This document shows positions 26,785-35,868 of a DNA stretch of 64,000 bases, piece after piece. Below the pieces are notes generated by a model that worked only from the letters and a program-made list of their open reading frames with translations, was not told the DNA's origin and ran no database searches. The stretch's first letter is position 1. The number at the start of each line of letters is the position of its first letter. The DNA lies in contig NZ_JAJUWT010000021.1 of assembly GCF_021390395.1 (NCBI RefSeq), positions 143,242-207,241 on the forward strand. Direction: 5' to 3'. This DNA comes from Saccharothrix sp. S26 (GTDB lineage: Bacteria > Actinomycetota > Actinomycetes > Mycobacteriales > Pseudonocardiaceae). The position numbers were made by a program, and so were the translations under genes.

Positions 26785-28071
26785 TCACACGAAGTAGCGC
26801 AGCCACACGTATCCCCACGCCACCGCGGTGCTGAGCAGCGTCACGACGATGCCGTACCGGGTGAACTGCCAGAAGGTGATCGGGTGGCCGGCGCGGGCGG
26901 CGATGCCGAGCGCGACCACGTTGGCGCTGGCGGCGACCGCCGTGCCGTTGCCGCCGAAGTCGGCCCCCAGCGCGAACGACCACCACAGCGCCTGCCCGGT
27001 GGCCGGGTCCGGGATCTCGGCGACCATGCTCTCGACGACGGGGGCCATGGTGGCGACGTAGGGGATGTTGTCGAAGAACGCGCCCAGCGCGCTCGACCCG
27101 AACAACAACGCGGTCGCGGCGGCGAAGTGGTTGTCCCCGAACGCCTGCGTGGTCCAGGTGCCGATGGTCTCGATGACACCGGTGTGCACCAGACCCGCGA
27201 CCATGACGAACAGCCCCATGAAGAAGGTCAGGGTGGGCCACTCGACCTCGGCCAGCACGTCGCCGACGTCGGCGCGGGTCACCAGCAGCATGACGCCCGC
27301 GCCCACCAGGGCGACGATCGCCGGGTCGAGGTGCAGCACGGAGTGCAGGCCGAACCCGATCACCACGGCGGTGAACACGACCAGGCAGCGGCGCAGCATG
27401 GCCGGGTCGGTGATGGCCCGCCGCTCCTGCAACGCCATCACGGCGGCCACGTGCTCGGGGTTGTACCGGAAGGACTTGCGGAACAGGACTTTGGTGAACA
27501 GCACGAACCCGGCGAACACGACGGCCACGACGGGCGCCATGTGGACGAGGAAGTCGGTGAAGGTCAGCCCGGCCCGGCTGCCGATGATGATGTTGGGCGG
27601 ATCGCCGATCAGGGTGGCCGCGCCGCCGATGTTGGACGCGAGCACCTCGGCGATCAGGTAGGGCTGGGCGGGGATGCGCAACCGGTTGCAGACGACCACG
27701 GTCACCGGCGCGACCACCATGATCGTGGTGACGTTGTCCAGGAACGGCGACGCGACGGCGGTGATCGTCATGAGCATCACCATCAGCCGGTACGGCCGGC
27801 CCCTGGCCTTCTTGGCCGCCCAGATGGCGAGGTACTCGAACACCCCGGTCTGCTTGACGATCCCGACGATCACCATCATGCCGAACAGCAGGAAGATGAC
27901 GTTCCAGTCGATGCCGGCGTGCTCGGAGAAGAACACCTCGGCTCCGGGCACGAGCCCCAGCGCGGCCATCAGGCCGGCGGCGATCAGCACCACCTTGACC
28001 TTGTCGGCCTTCTCCGTGGCGATGTGGAAGAACGCCACCACGAAGATCGCGAGCGCGAGGACCGGGCTCAC
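26785..28071 (-). CDS. ArsB/NhaD-family ion transporter
   Basis: 428 aa from GTG 28071, with about eleven hydrophobic segments. The ion-transporter-superfamily signature VLASNIGGAATLIGDPPNIIIG is present (quoted here only in part: GGAATLIGDPPNI), with its pseudo-repeat GADFGGNGTAVAASANVV near residue 390, and SPFLDNVTT and FFDNIPYVA. These match NhaD-type Na+/H+ antiporters, ArsB and SLC13-like carriers. The neighbours (KhtT-like, CBS protein) favour a cation/proton exchanger over arsenite efflux, and no ars genes are nearby. It is probably cotranscribed with the secreted protein downstream. Confidence 0.87.
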   Translation of the reverse strand: MSPVLALAIFVVAFFHIATEKADKVKVVLIAAGLMAALGLVPGAEVFFSEHAGIDWNVIFLLFGMMVIVGIVKQTGVFEYLAIWAAKKARGRPYRLMVMLMTITAVASPFLDNVTTIMVVAPVTVVVCNRLRIPAQPYLIAEVLASNIGGAATLIGDPPNIIIGSRAGLTFTDFLVHMAPVVAVVFAGFVLFTKVLFRKSFRYNPEHVAAVMALQERRAITDPAMLRRCLVVFTAVVIGFGLHSVLHLDPAIVALVGAGVMLLVTRADVGDVLAEVEWPTLTFFMGLFVMVAGLVHTGVIETIGTWTTQAFGDNHFAAATALLFGSSALGAFFDNIPYVATMAPVVESMVAEIPDPATGQALWWSFALGADFGGNGTAVAASANVVALGIAARAGHPITFWQFTRYGIVVTLLSTAVAWGYVWLRYFV

Positions 28072-28252
28072 GGCGCGAGCCCCGGCGGCCCGGCGGGCTC
28101 GGCGGCGAGCGCGAGGACGCGGTGGGCGACGTCATGGGCGGCGGTATGGGGGCACACCGGGGAGACCTCCGGGCAGTGGGGTGTCACGAGGGGTGTGTCG
28201 CCGCCGACGGGTGGTCACGTCGGCGGCGACCTCGGGAGGTGGCGCGGGTGGG

Positions 28253-28756
28253 TCAGTCCTCGGTGCCGAGCACCACCAGGGCGGTGATCAGCCGTTCGAG
28301 GGTGATGGCGCCGACGAGCGCGCCGGCGGCGTCGACCACGGCGACGAGCGGGCTGTGCTGGCGGGCCATCAGCGCGGCGACCTCCAGCAGGGTGGCGTCG
28401 GCGCGCACCGTCACCGGTTTGGTGGGGTGGCGGGGCAGGCAGTCGCCGACGGTCCGGTTGGCCGGCTCCAGCCAGAACCGGTCCGCGTGGTCCTCGTCGA
28501 TGGTCCGGGCGAGCGCCGGGTCCTCCTGGTAGGAGCCGGGCACGGCCAGGCGCAGCACCTGGGTGCCGGGCAGCACCAGCCACGGCCGCGCGCGGTCGTC
28601 CACGACGACGAGGCCGGGCAGCCTGCTCACCGCCATCACCCGCACCGCCTGGGCGACGGGGTCGTCGACGGTGATCGTGGGGACGCGGATGGCGATGTCG
28701 CGTGCTTGCATGGCACCAACCCGTTCGGTGTGCGGAGCCGGCTGCGGTGCGGACAT
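28253..28756 (-). CDS. CBS-domain pair protein
   Basis: 167 aa from ATG 28756, chosen for its ribosome site (acggaggcatcgcgac); ATG 28711 lacks one. The first CBS motif is near residues 16-65 (ITVDDPVAQAVRVMAVSRLP, VVVDDRARPWLVL); the second near 105-165 (VTVRADATLLEVAALMARQH, VVDAAGALVGAITLERLI). CBS pairs bind adenosine nucleotides and regulate transporters or enzymes. Standing 181 bp upstream of the antiporter gene on the same strand, it is a likely regulator of that carrier (inference). Confidence 0.85.
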   Translation of the reverse strand: MSAPQPAPHTERVGAMQARDIAIRVPTITVDDPVAQAVRVMAVSRLPGLVVVDDRARPWLVLPGTQVLRLAVPGSYQEDPALARTIDEDHADRFWLEPANRTVGDCLPRHPTKPVTVRADATLLEVAALMARQHSPLVAVVDAAGALVGAITLERLITALVVLGTED

Positions 28757-28871
28757 GTCGCGATGCCTCCGTTCTCCGCGGGCCGTCCGTGGTCACGACC
28801 CAGTCTTCGGGGCGCGCGGGCAGGCGACCATCGGTGCCGGCACCCATCCGCGCCGGGGCGCGACATGCAGA

Positions 28872-29042
28872 TCAGCGGCGGTCGACCAGGCCGACGAGCC
28901 CCGCGAGGATCACGCCGGCGGCGACGAGCACCCCGTTGCCCGTGACGACGCCGGCGATCAGGAGGGCGACGGCGGACGCGAGGAGCGGCCAGGGCGATCC
29001 CCGCCCGGCACGGGTGCGGTGCGACTGGTCGCTGCGGGTCAT
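28872..29042 (-). CDS. Small two-span membrane protein
   Basis: 56 aa from ATG 29042 with a strong ribosome site (caggaggcagc). A basic N-terminus (RTRAGRGSP) precedes two short hydrophobic helices (PWPLLASAVALLIAGVVTG and GVLVAAGVILAGLVGL). It lies upstream of the CBS gene on the same strand. No family is recognised; it may be part of the same ion-homeostasis transcript. Confidence 0.6.
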   Translation of the reverse strand: MTRSDQSHRTRAGRGSPWPLLASAVALLIAGVVTGNGVLVAAGVILAGLVGLVDRR

Positions 29043-29276
29043 GCTGCCTCCTGCGGCCGGCGCGGTCGTCGGTGCCCGCGGGTCGAGGTGGTGCTCCGAC
29101 GCCTTCCACGATCCGCCGCGCCGCGGTGGTCCACCATCCGTGGTCACCCTCATGCGTGCCGCCGAGTGGTGGCGTGGGACGTGGTGCAACATGGGTGTCA
29201 GCCCGGATGGACAGCCGGGGTCCTCCCGGCCAACCTCGCAGGTGTCCGGTGCCGCCGACGAGAGGAGAGGGCGCGG

Positions 29277-30227
29277 GTGTCGTTGTTCGGGCGGATCTTC
29301 CTGCTCAACGCCGCGGTGCTGAGCGCGGCCACCGCGCTGTTGGTGCTGGGCCCCGTCACGGTGTCGACGCCGGCGCTGTTCACCGAGGTGCTGATCCTGG
29401 TGGCGGGCCTGGCGGTGGTGCTGGTCGCCAACGCGGCGCTGCTGCGGTTCGGGCTGGCGCCGCTGAAGCGGCTGACCCGCGCGATGACGACGATCGACCT
29501 GCTGCGCCCCGGGCCGCGGCTGGCCGCCGAGGGCCACGGCGAGATCACCGAGCTGATCCGGACCTTCAACACCATGCTGGACCGGCTGGAGGCCGAACGC
29601 GGCTTCAGCGCCGCGCGCGCCCTGTCGGTGCAGGAAGCCGAACGCCGTCGCGTGGCGCAGGAACTGCACGACGAGGTGGGCCAGTCGCTGACCGCCGTGC
29701 TGCTCGGCCTCAAACGGGTCGCCGACGACGTACCGGAACAGGCGCGCGCGGAGTTGTCGCAAGTGCAGGAGACGACTCGCAGCACGCTCGACGAGATCCG
29801 CCGCATCGCCCGCCGATTGCGCCCCGGTGTGCTGGAGGAGCTGGGCTTGATCAGCGCGCTCAAGGCGTTGGCGGCGGAGATCTCCGAGCACGCCGACCTC
29901 ACCGTGCGGCGGAAGTTCGACCAGGACCTGCCCCGCCTGGACGACGAGGTCGAGCTGGTCCTGTACCGGGTCGCCCAGGAGTGCCTGACCAACACCGTCC
30001 GCCACGCCCGCGCCGGCAACGTCGACCTGGTGCTGCGGACCACACCGGAGGGCGTCGAGTTGCGCGTGCACGACGACGGCCGAGGGTTGGGCGACTCGGT
30101 GGAGGGCGCGGGGATCACGGGGATGCGCGAACGCGCTTTGCTGATCGGCGCTCGTCTCACGCTGCGCTCCGCGCCGGGTTCGGGGACCGAGGTGCGGTTG
30201 CTGGTGCCCGCGGCGGGGCAGGCGTGA
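29277..30227 (+). CDS. NarL-type sensor histidine kinase
   Basis: 316 aa from GTG 29277, with aggagagg upstream. Two N-terminal membrane helices (IFLLNAAVLSAATALLVLG; LILVAGLAVVLVANAALL) enclose a very short outer loop. A HAMP-like segment follows, then a HisKA_3 dimerisation domain with the phospho-His in RVAQELHDEVGQ (near residue 130), and an HATPase with N-box QECLTNTVRHA and G-box DDGRGLGDS. The tiny outer loop suggests it senses membrane state or an intracellular cue. The response regulator starts 91 bp downstream. Confidence 0.92.
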   Translation: MSLFGRIFLLNAAVLSAATALLVLGPVTVSTPALFTEVLILVAGLAVVLVANAALLRFGLAPLKRLTRAMTTIDLLRPGPRLAAEGHGEITELIRTFNTMLDRLEAERGFSAARALSVQEAERRRVAQELHDEVGQSLTAVLLGLKRVADDVPEQARAELSQVQETTRSTLDEIRRIARRLRPGVLEELGLISALKALAAEISEHADLTVRRKFDQDLPRLDDEVELVLYRVAQECLTNTVRHARAGNVDLVLRTTPEGVELRVHDDGRGLGDSVEGAGITGMRERALLIGARLTLRSAPGSGTEVRLLVPAAGQA

Positions 30228-30318
30228 TGGCCGGGACGGTCGGCGCCGGGTTCCCGCCGTGCTGCGCACCCGGCTCGGGTACTGGGACAAGGCTTTCGGC
30301 ACCCGCGATGGAGGCGTG

Positions 30319-30990
30319 ATGATCACCAACGCAACCGGTGTGCGCAAGGTGCGCATCCTGCTCGCCGACGACCACGCCCTGGTCCGCCGGGGAGTCCGCC
30401 TCATCCTCGACAACGAGCCCGACCTGAACGTGGTGGCCGAGGCGGGCGACGGTGCGGAGGCCGTCGCGAAGGCGCGGGCCGAGCGGCCGGACCTGGCCAT
30501 CCTGGACATCGCGATGCCGCGGCTGACCGGGTTGCAGGCGGCGCGCGAACTCTCGCGGCTGCAACCCGACCTGCGCATCCTCATGCTCACGATGTACGAC
30601 AACGAGCAGTACTTCTTCGAGGCGCTCAAGGCGGGTGCCTCCGGCTACGTCCTCAAGTCCGTCGCCGACCGCGACCTGGTCGAGGCGTGCCGCGCGGCGA
30701 TGCGCGGCGAGCCGTTCCTGTACCCGGGCGCGGTCACCTCGCTCATCCGCAACTACCTCGACCGCGTCCGCGAGGGCGACGGCATCCCCGCCAGGGCGAT
30801 CACCGACCGGGAGGAGGAGATCCTCAAGCTCGTCGCCGAGGGCCACTCCTCCAAGGAGATCGCCGACCTGCTGTTCATCAGCGCGAAGACCGTCGAGCGG
30901 CACCGCGCGAACCTGTTGCAGAAGATCGGCCTGAAGGACCGGCTGGAACTCACCCGCTACGCGATCCGCGCCGGGCTGATCGAGCCCTGA
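30319..30990 (+). CDS. NarL/FixJ-type response regulator
   Basis: 223 aa from ATG 30319 (ggagg just upstream). The receiver domain has the acidic pair ADDH, the phospho-acceptor Asp in LAILDIAMPRL (near residue 64) and the switch Lys in YVLKSV. A LuxR-type helix-turn-helix follows (TDREEEILKLVAEGHSSKEI then KTVERHRANLLQKIG). It is paired with the kinase upstream. Its last 41 bp overlap the 3' end of the convergent KhtT-N-like gene. Likely targets are the divergent ion-transport genes, by position only. Confidence 0.93.
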   Translation: MITNATGVRKVRILLADDHALVRRGVRLILDNEPDLNVVAEAGDGAEAVAKARAERPDLAILDIAMPRLTGLQAARELSRLQPDLRILMLTMYDNEQYFFEALKAGASGYVLKSVADRDLVEACRAAMRGEPFLYPGAVTSLIRNYLDRVREGDGIPARAITDREEEILKLVAEGHSSKEIADLLFISAKTVERHRANLLQKIGLKDRLELTRYAIRAGLIEP

Positions 30991-31237
30991 CGACCGAGCA
31001 CGGCACGGGTTCGGTCCGCCGTTCCGCGGCCGACCGGCTGCGCAGCACGTCGGCGAGCACATCGGCCTCCTCCCACCCCAGCACGACGGTCTGCGCGGGG
31101 GTGTCCGGGTCCTCCGGTCCGAAGACGAACAGGCGGCGCACGCCGTGCTGCACCAACACGGCCAGCCGCTGCCCACCCCTGGTGGTGAAGTGGTGCGCGG
31201 TGCCGACACCCGGCACGGTGCTGCGAACGGTCTCCAC
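30950..31237 (-). CDS. KhtT N-terminal-domain-like small protein
   Basis: 95 aa from GTG 31237, with gagggag 8 bases upstream. It aligns with the N-terminal ~65 residues of the KhtT-like protein at 25452-25925 (VPGVGTAHHFTTRGGQR against LPGIGTRQDFTIRTGRR; EDPDTPAQTVVL against DDPDTTAASIPL). It lacks any TrkA-C domain and ends in an Arg/Ser-rich tail. It may regulate an antiporter or compete with full-length subunits (inference). The convergent 41-bp overlap with the response regulator is unusual. Confidence 0.65.
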   Translation of the reverse strand: METVRSTVPGVGTAHHFTTRGGQRLAVLVQHGVRRLFVFGPEDPDTPAQTVVLGWEEADVLADVLRSRSAAERRTEPVPCSVVRARSARRGSRSG

Positions 31238-31447
31238 GCCTCAGCTCCCTCTCGTCCAGGCCGACGGGCTCACTGCCAGTGTCGGCGTCCCGGCCGACCG
31301 CCACCATCCGGTGCGACACCCATCTGGCGGGCGCACGGGACGTGCACGCCGTTGCGCCGTGAGCGTTGTCCGGCATCCGCTACGTTGTCGACGGGCCACC
31401 CCATGCGGTTCGCCACGGAACCGCGGCAGCGCGCGAAAGGCGGGCGG

Positions 31448-33946
31448 ATGGACGCGGCGCAGGCGATTTCCCTGGTATCCGACCGGATCCGGTCCCACGG
31501 CCTCGACTACCCGGTCGCGGAGCTGATCGCCGATCCCTTCTGGGCGTGCTGGTGCGTCTACGCGCCGGTGATGGTCACCGACCCGGCGCCGGACGAGGAC
31601 GAGCCGGTGACGCGGTCGGTGTTCCTGGTGAGCCCGGGCGGGCGCGTCGAGGAGGTGTCGTCGACCGAACCGGCGCGGGACGCGCGCTCGCACTTCGAGG
31701 AGGCGTGCCTGTGGTTCGCCGCGAGCGAGCCCCCGGTGGCGGGCGCGGACCGCTTCGCCGGTCCCACGCAACCGGACTTCGGCCGGCACGTCCGGCCACG
31801 CCCGCCCCGCCGGCCCGCCGCGCACGACTTCCGGGCCGTCGAAGCCTTCACCCTGGCGCTGGCCCACGAGCGCGACTTCCCCCGCTGGCTCGTGGACCGC
31901 CTGCGCGAGGCGGGCGACCTGCTCGGCGGCGTCGGCCACCTGGTCGCCCGGCGGCCGGACACGTGGGCGGCCGAGCACCTGGTGGAGCTCGTCGAGACCG
32001 ACGAGGACGGCAGCGGCGGCGTCCCGACGGCGGTGTGGCGGGACTGGCCCCCGGTCGACCCGGCGAGCCTGCCCGACGTGGACCCCGAAGGGTGGCTGCT
32101 GGTCCCCGGCGAGGTGGTGTGCGAGTACCTGGAGCCCTTGGACGCCGGGTCGGACGCCGCGGCCCGCCTGGCCGACACCCTCGACGACCTCGTCCGGCGG
32201 GCGCCGAGGTGGCGGTCCTGCGGTGTGGCCGAGCTGCTCCCGTCCTTCGTCCCGCTGCGCCGTGACGCCCGGGTGGACGCCGACGTGGAGGAGCTGCGCC
32301 GGCTCGCCGCCGAGGAGCCGGCGGACGACCGGTTCGGCGCGCTGTTCGCGGCGCCCTCACCCGACGACCCGGACGTGCGGGCGCTGCTGCGCCTCGCGAT
32401 CGACGCCGAGCAGCGCGGCCGTGACGTCGTCGACGTCGACGCGGCGGGCACGGCCGCGTACCGCCGCGTCCTCGACCGCCTCGGCCTCGTCTCCGAGCAC
32501 GACTGGTTCGGCGTGGTGTTCGAGGCCGACGAGGACGACCCGTACCCGCGGCGCGCCACCGCGCCGACCCCGGACCCGACCCCGGACGGCGCGGTCGTCA
32601 CCAGCGCGCGGGACGCGATCGCCTCGGTGGTGGAGTGGGTGCGGGCCCGCGGCCTGGACTACCCCACCGAAGGACTGGTGGCCGACCGCTTCGAGGCCGG
32701 CTGGAGCGTGTACGCGCCGGTGGAGGTCGACGAGAGCGACCCGATGGCGTTCCTCGACCTGCCGGTCGGCCGGTCGGTGTTCCTGGTGGGCGACTCCGGC
32801 CGGATCAAGGAGACCTCCGGCTCCGTCCCGCCGCGGCAGGCGGAGGAGCAGTTCATCGCCGAGGAGCGCGCCGCGGACGACCTGTTCGACCTCGAATGGG
32901 CGGCCGTGCGGCTCAAGGAGGAAGGCGCGATCCAGGACTTCACGATCGTCGACACCCCTCCGGACGAGGTGATCGCCGCGAGCGCTTCCCGGTTGATCGA
33001 GCCGATCGTCCAGCAGTTGGCCCTGGTGGGACCGGCGGGCTGGCGGCGGTTCGGCGCGGTGTTCACCTGCACCGTGTCCGCCGCGGCGGGCCGGGTGCGG
33101 TTCTGGACCGACCAGCCGAACGAGGTGGTGGCCGTCCCGGAACCGATCATGGCGTTGGTCCGCCGGCAGCGCGAGGTCGCCGCCCGGATGCCGGCCGGGC
33201 CGTGGTGGCGACTGCTGCTGACCGTCACCCACCACGGCGAGACGACCGTGGAGTACGACTACGGCGACCGGCCGCTCCCGCCCGAAGACCTCCTGCCCGC
33301 CGCGCACTACCGCGACGACCTGGCCGCCTACCCGCGCGCCCACGTGCCGTCCTGGCTCGCGGACCACGTCGCCACCGCCGACGGGCCCGGGACGACGCTG
33401 GACACCGCGTTCGGTTCGAGGCGGCTGCGCGCCGACTCCCGGGAGATCACCTACGGCGACCGGTCGCTTCCCTTGGACCGGATCGACTGGGTCCGGTACC
33501 ACGACACGCACACCACGACGAAGCGCTTCCTCGGCCGCAGCTCCCACGAGGGCATCTGGTACTTCTCGCTGGGCCGCTACCCGGCCACCTCCACCGACAC
33601 GATCGAGCTGGAGTTCACCACGGAGGGCCGGGACGCACCGCCGCCGGACGCGTGGGCGTTCCTGGTGGACCTGGCGCGCCGCGAGCTGGAACCGCGGCTG
33701 GTCGCCCGGTTCGCCGACCGGGTCCGCCGCGGCGAGACCGTGGACGTCGCCGGCCTGAGCGTGGGCCGGGAGGGTGTCACGAGCGGACGGACGTCCCTGC
33801 CGTGGCCCGCGGTCGGCGACGTCCGGCGCGTGGACGGTCGGTTGGGCATCTTCCGGCCGGGCGAGCCGGAACCGGCGATCCAGGTGCCGTTGTCGAACGT
33901 CAACGCGGTGCTCCTCCCGGCGCTGCTCGCCGCCGTGCGCCGGTGA
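31448..33946 (+). CDS. 832-aa protein with duplicated immunity-like modules
   Basis: Start ATG 31448, with agggcggg-type purines upstream. Two copies of a ~90-residue module are visible: residues about 3-95 (DRIRSHGLDYPVAELIADPF, RSVFLVSPGGRVEEVSS) and about 385-475 (EWVRARGLDYPTEGLVADRF, RSVFLVGDSGRIKETSG). They resemble YrhB/Imm35-type modules. Residues about 500-640 look like a YezG/DUF600-type domain (AVFTCTVSAAAGRVRFW, VEYDYGDRPLPPEDL). The C-terminal ~180 residues have PH-like character (GIWYFSLGRYPATSTDTIELEF). There is no signal peptide. Polyimmunity proteins string immunity domains together, and the position 1 kb before a type VII substrate cassette is compatible with that. Domain naming is from pattern memory. 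Confidence 0.7.
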   Translation: MDAAQAISLVSDRIRSHGLDYPVAELIADPFWACWCVYAPVMVTDPAPDEDEPVTRSVFLVSPGGRVEEVSSTEPARDARSHFEEACLWFAASEPPVAGADRFAGPTQPDFGRHVRPRPPRRPAAHDFRAVEAFTLALAHERDFPRWLVDRLREAGDLLGGVGHLVARRPDTWAAEHLVELVETDEDGSGGVPTAVWRDWPPVDPASLPDVDPEGWLLVPGEVVCEYLEPLDAGSDAAARLADTLDDLVRRAPRWRSCGVAELLPSFVPLRRDARVDADVEELRRLAAEEPADDRFGALFAAPSPDDPDVRALLRLAIDAEQRGRDVVDVDAAGTAAYRRVLDRLGLVSEHDWFGVVFEADEDDPYPRRATAPTPDPTPDGAVVTSARDAIASVVEWVRARGLDYPTEGLVADRFEAGWSVYAPVEVDESDPMAFLDLPVGRSVFLVGDSGRIKETSGSVPPRQAEEQFIAEERAADDLFDLEWAAVRLKEEGAIQDFTIVDTPPDEVIAASASRLIEPIVQQLALVGPAGWRRFGAVFTCTVSAAAGRVRFWTDQPNEVVAVPEPIMALVRRQREVAARMPAGPWWRLLLTVTHHGETTVEYDYGDRPLPPEDLLPAAHYRDDLAAYPRAHVPSWLADHVATADGPGTTLDTAFGSRRLRADSREITYGDRSLPLDRIDWVRYHDTHTTTKRFLGRSSHEGIWYFSLGRYPATSTDTIELEFTTEGRDAPPPDAWAFLVDLARRELEPRLVARFADRVRRGETVDVAGLSVGREGVTSGRTSLPWPAVGDVRRVDGRLGIFRPGEPEPAIQVPLSNVNAVLLPALLAAVRR

Positions 33947-33949
33947 CGG

Positions 33950-34837
33950 TCAGCCCCCGTGCCGCAGCGCGGTGGCGATGACGTCCGCGCGAGCGGCGTG
34001 CAGGGCCTGCGCCGCGGTCTGCCCCGTCGCCGCCAGGTAGGCGTCGACCAGCCGGTTGCCGGCGGCGTACCCCGCCCCGGTGGGCAGGCCCACCGGGGTC
34101 GCACCGAAGCGCTCGGCGTGGCGGTCGCCGTGCACCCAGGCGGTGAAGTTGTGCATGCCGGTCACGTCGAGCCCGGTCAGCACCTTCTCGAACACCGCGT
34201 CGTCGTGCAGGTGGGGCACGCCGATGCGGGTGTGGCCGAGCTCGTCGCCGTAGAGCTGGCGGGCGAACGCGTCGGCCAGGCCCTCCGAGACCACGTGCTC
34301 GCCGACCGTGACGGTCGCCGGGTCCCACACCACCCCGCCGGGGCTGTAGCGCAGGTTGTGGTTGAGCTCGTGCACGGCGGTGGCCTCCAGCCGGTCCACG
34401 TTCTCCGGGAAGGGCCACAGGGTGATCAGGACGTAACCCGACATGCCGCCGTTGCCGGTGACGCCCAGGCTGTGGTCCACGAAGTGCGCGTCACCGGGAT
34501 CGCCGAGCACGAGCAGCACGGTGATGTCCGGGGCACGCAGGTCGGGCGTCGCCTCCAGCTGCACGGCGAGCGCGGAGTCGAGGGCGGCTTGCACCCGCTC
34601 CCACGCCCCGGCCCGCTCCAGGGTCTCCACGGCGTCCAGGCACCGGTCCTCGTCGCGGTCGAGGGGGAACCCGGAGCCCATCCGGTGCATGGCCACCAGG
34701 TCGACCTCGCCCGGGAAGTACCGGTACATGCCGCTCATCGGGTCGAGCATCGCGCGCAGCAGGTCGGCACGCTCCCCGGCGGGGGCCCGCAGCACGCGCC
34801 TCATCGCCGAGCACGTGTCCAGAACGGTGATCGTCAT
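33950..34837 (-). CDS. DUF2268-family predicted zinc protease
   Basis: 295 aa from ATG 34837. The metalloprotease motif HExxH is present as HELNHN in AVHELNHNLRY (near residue 155), with a downstream glutamate in VVSEGLADAFARQLYG typical of gluzincin-type third ligands. No signal peptide is evident, so it appears cytosolic. DUF2268 members are predicted Zn-dependent proteases of unknown substrate. It converges on the 832-aa gene (3 bp between stops) and is divergent from the type VII cassette (157 bp). Confidence 0.87.
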   Translation of the reverse strand: MTITVLDTCSAMRRVLRAPAGERADLLRAMLDPMSGMYRYFPGEVDLVAMHRMGSGFPLDRDEDRCLDAVETLERAGAWERVQAALDSALAVQLEATPDLRAPDITVLLVLGDPGDAHFVDHSLGVTGNGGMSGYVLITLWPFPENVDRLEATAVHELNHNLRYSPGGVVWDPATVTVGEHVVSEGLADAFARQLYGDELGHTRIGVPHLHDDAVFEKVLTGLDVTGMHNFTAWVHGDRHAERFGATPVGLPTGAGYAAGNRLVDAYLAATGQTAAQALHAARADVIATALRHGG

Positions 34838-34994
34838 GTCCGGGGACCGTAGACAGTGACGTAACGAGAGGGTCAAACCGCCGGCGCAAGCCCACGACCG
34901 GCGGCGCGAGCCGATTCCCGAACCGCCGCGAGGTCGCCGGGGACTTCCAGTAGCCTGCTTGGCGCTGGCAGTGTCGGAGTGCGGGGGGCTTGCG

Positions 34995-35531
34995 GTGACG
35001 GACCGGCAGCAGCGGCTGCGGGACATGATGCGGTCGTTCGAGGAACAGGCCGCGAAGGCGGGCGAGTTGCAGCAGGTGATGCAGAACCTGCGCGGCGTGG
35101 GGCGCAACCGGGACGGCTCGGTCACGGTGACCGCCGCACCGTCCGGCGCGGTGCTGGGCCTGCGGCTCGGCCCCGGCGCGATGGCCCGCTCGCACGTGGC
35201 GTTGCAGCAGGAGATCCTGGACGCCATCCGGATGGCCACGCAGAACGCGGCGCAGCAGCTCGACGCGGCCGTGGCGCCGATCCTGGGCGACCGGTTGGCC
35301 GAGTTCAAGCGCGGGATGGCGGCGTCCGGGGTGGAGCCGATCATGCCGTCCGCGCCACCGCCCCCCGGTCCGCCCGCGCCCGGGCCCGCCCCCGTCGCGC
35401 CGCCCGCGCCCGCCCCGTCCACGGGTCCGGTTCCCCCGCCGCACGCGCCACCGCCCGTGCCGCCGCGGAACCGACCGGCGCGTCCGGCGGTCGAAGACGA
35501 GGACGAGCCGCCGAGCACGTACCTGCGTTGA
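34995..35531 (+). CDS. YbaB/EbfC-like protein of the type VII cassette
   Basis: 178 aa from GTG 34995; an in-frame ATG at 34959 is less likely because it lacks a ribosome site. The N-terminal ~110 residues form a YbaB/EbfC-like fold (RLRDMMRSFEEQAAKAGELQ helix, then DGSVTVTAAPSGAVLGLRLG). The C-terminal ~60 residues are Pro-rich (PPPPGPPAPGPAPVAPPAPA), ending in an acidic DEDEPP. Such YbaB-like proteins with disordered tails are often first in actinobacterial ESX-substrate operons. The next gene starts 10 bp downstream. Confidence 0.8.
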   Translation: MTDRQQRLRDMMRSFEEQAAKAGELQQVMQNLRGVGRNRDGSVTVTAAPSGAVLGLRLGPGAMARSHVALQQEILDAIRMATQNAAQQLDAAVAPILGDRLAEFKRGMAASGVEPIMPSAPPPPGPPAPGPAPVAPPAPAPSTGPVPPPHAPPPVPPRNRPARPAVEDEDEPPSTYLR

Positions 35532-35541
35532 GGGGGAACTG

Positions 35542-35868
35542 GTGACTTTCGAGGTGATGCCGGAGGCGTTGACCGCCTTCGCGGCCGGCAGCGAGAGCCT
35601 GGCCGAGAAGTTCGGCGCGCTGGCCGGGCTGCTGGAGCAGGCCAGGGTGGACGACCAGTGCTTCGGCCCGATCGGCGACGCCGTGGGGCTGAGCAGCGGC
35701 TACTTCTCCAGCCTCGACGAGTGCCGGCAGTTGGCCACCGACGCGCAGGAGTTCCTGAAGCAGACCGGTGAGCAGCTGCGGCAGAGCTTCGAGCTGTACC
35801 AGGGCGTCGAGGACGGCCTGTCGCAGGGCTTCACCCAGATCGGCGACGGCCTGGGCGGTGGCCGGTGA
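35542..35868 (+). CDS. EspC/WXG100-like type VII secretion target
   Basis: 108 aa from GTG 35542 (gagggggaa upstream). It is all-helical with a central turn and no signal peptide; the length and pattern match EspC-like/DUF2580 small ESX substrates (PEALTAFAAGSESLAEKFG, then LATDAQEFLKQTGEQLRQSF). A canonical WxG is replaced by a G-Y-F turn (SSGYFSSLDE). It overlaps the following gene by 4 bp (GTGA), suggesting stoichiometric expression as a heterodimer with it. Confidence 0.78.
   Translation: MTFEVMPEALTAFAAGSESLAEKFGALAGLLEQARVDDQCFGPIGDAVGLSSGYFSSLDECRQLATDAQEFLKQTGEQLRQSFELYQGVEDGLSQGFTQIGDGLGGGR

Noticed and set aside
28122..28945. Plus-strand frames over the CBS gene
   Set aside because: Antisense shadows without start signals; the minus-strand CBS pair is clear.
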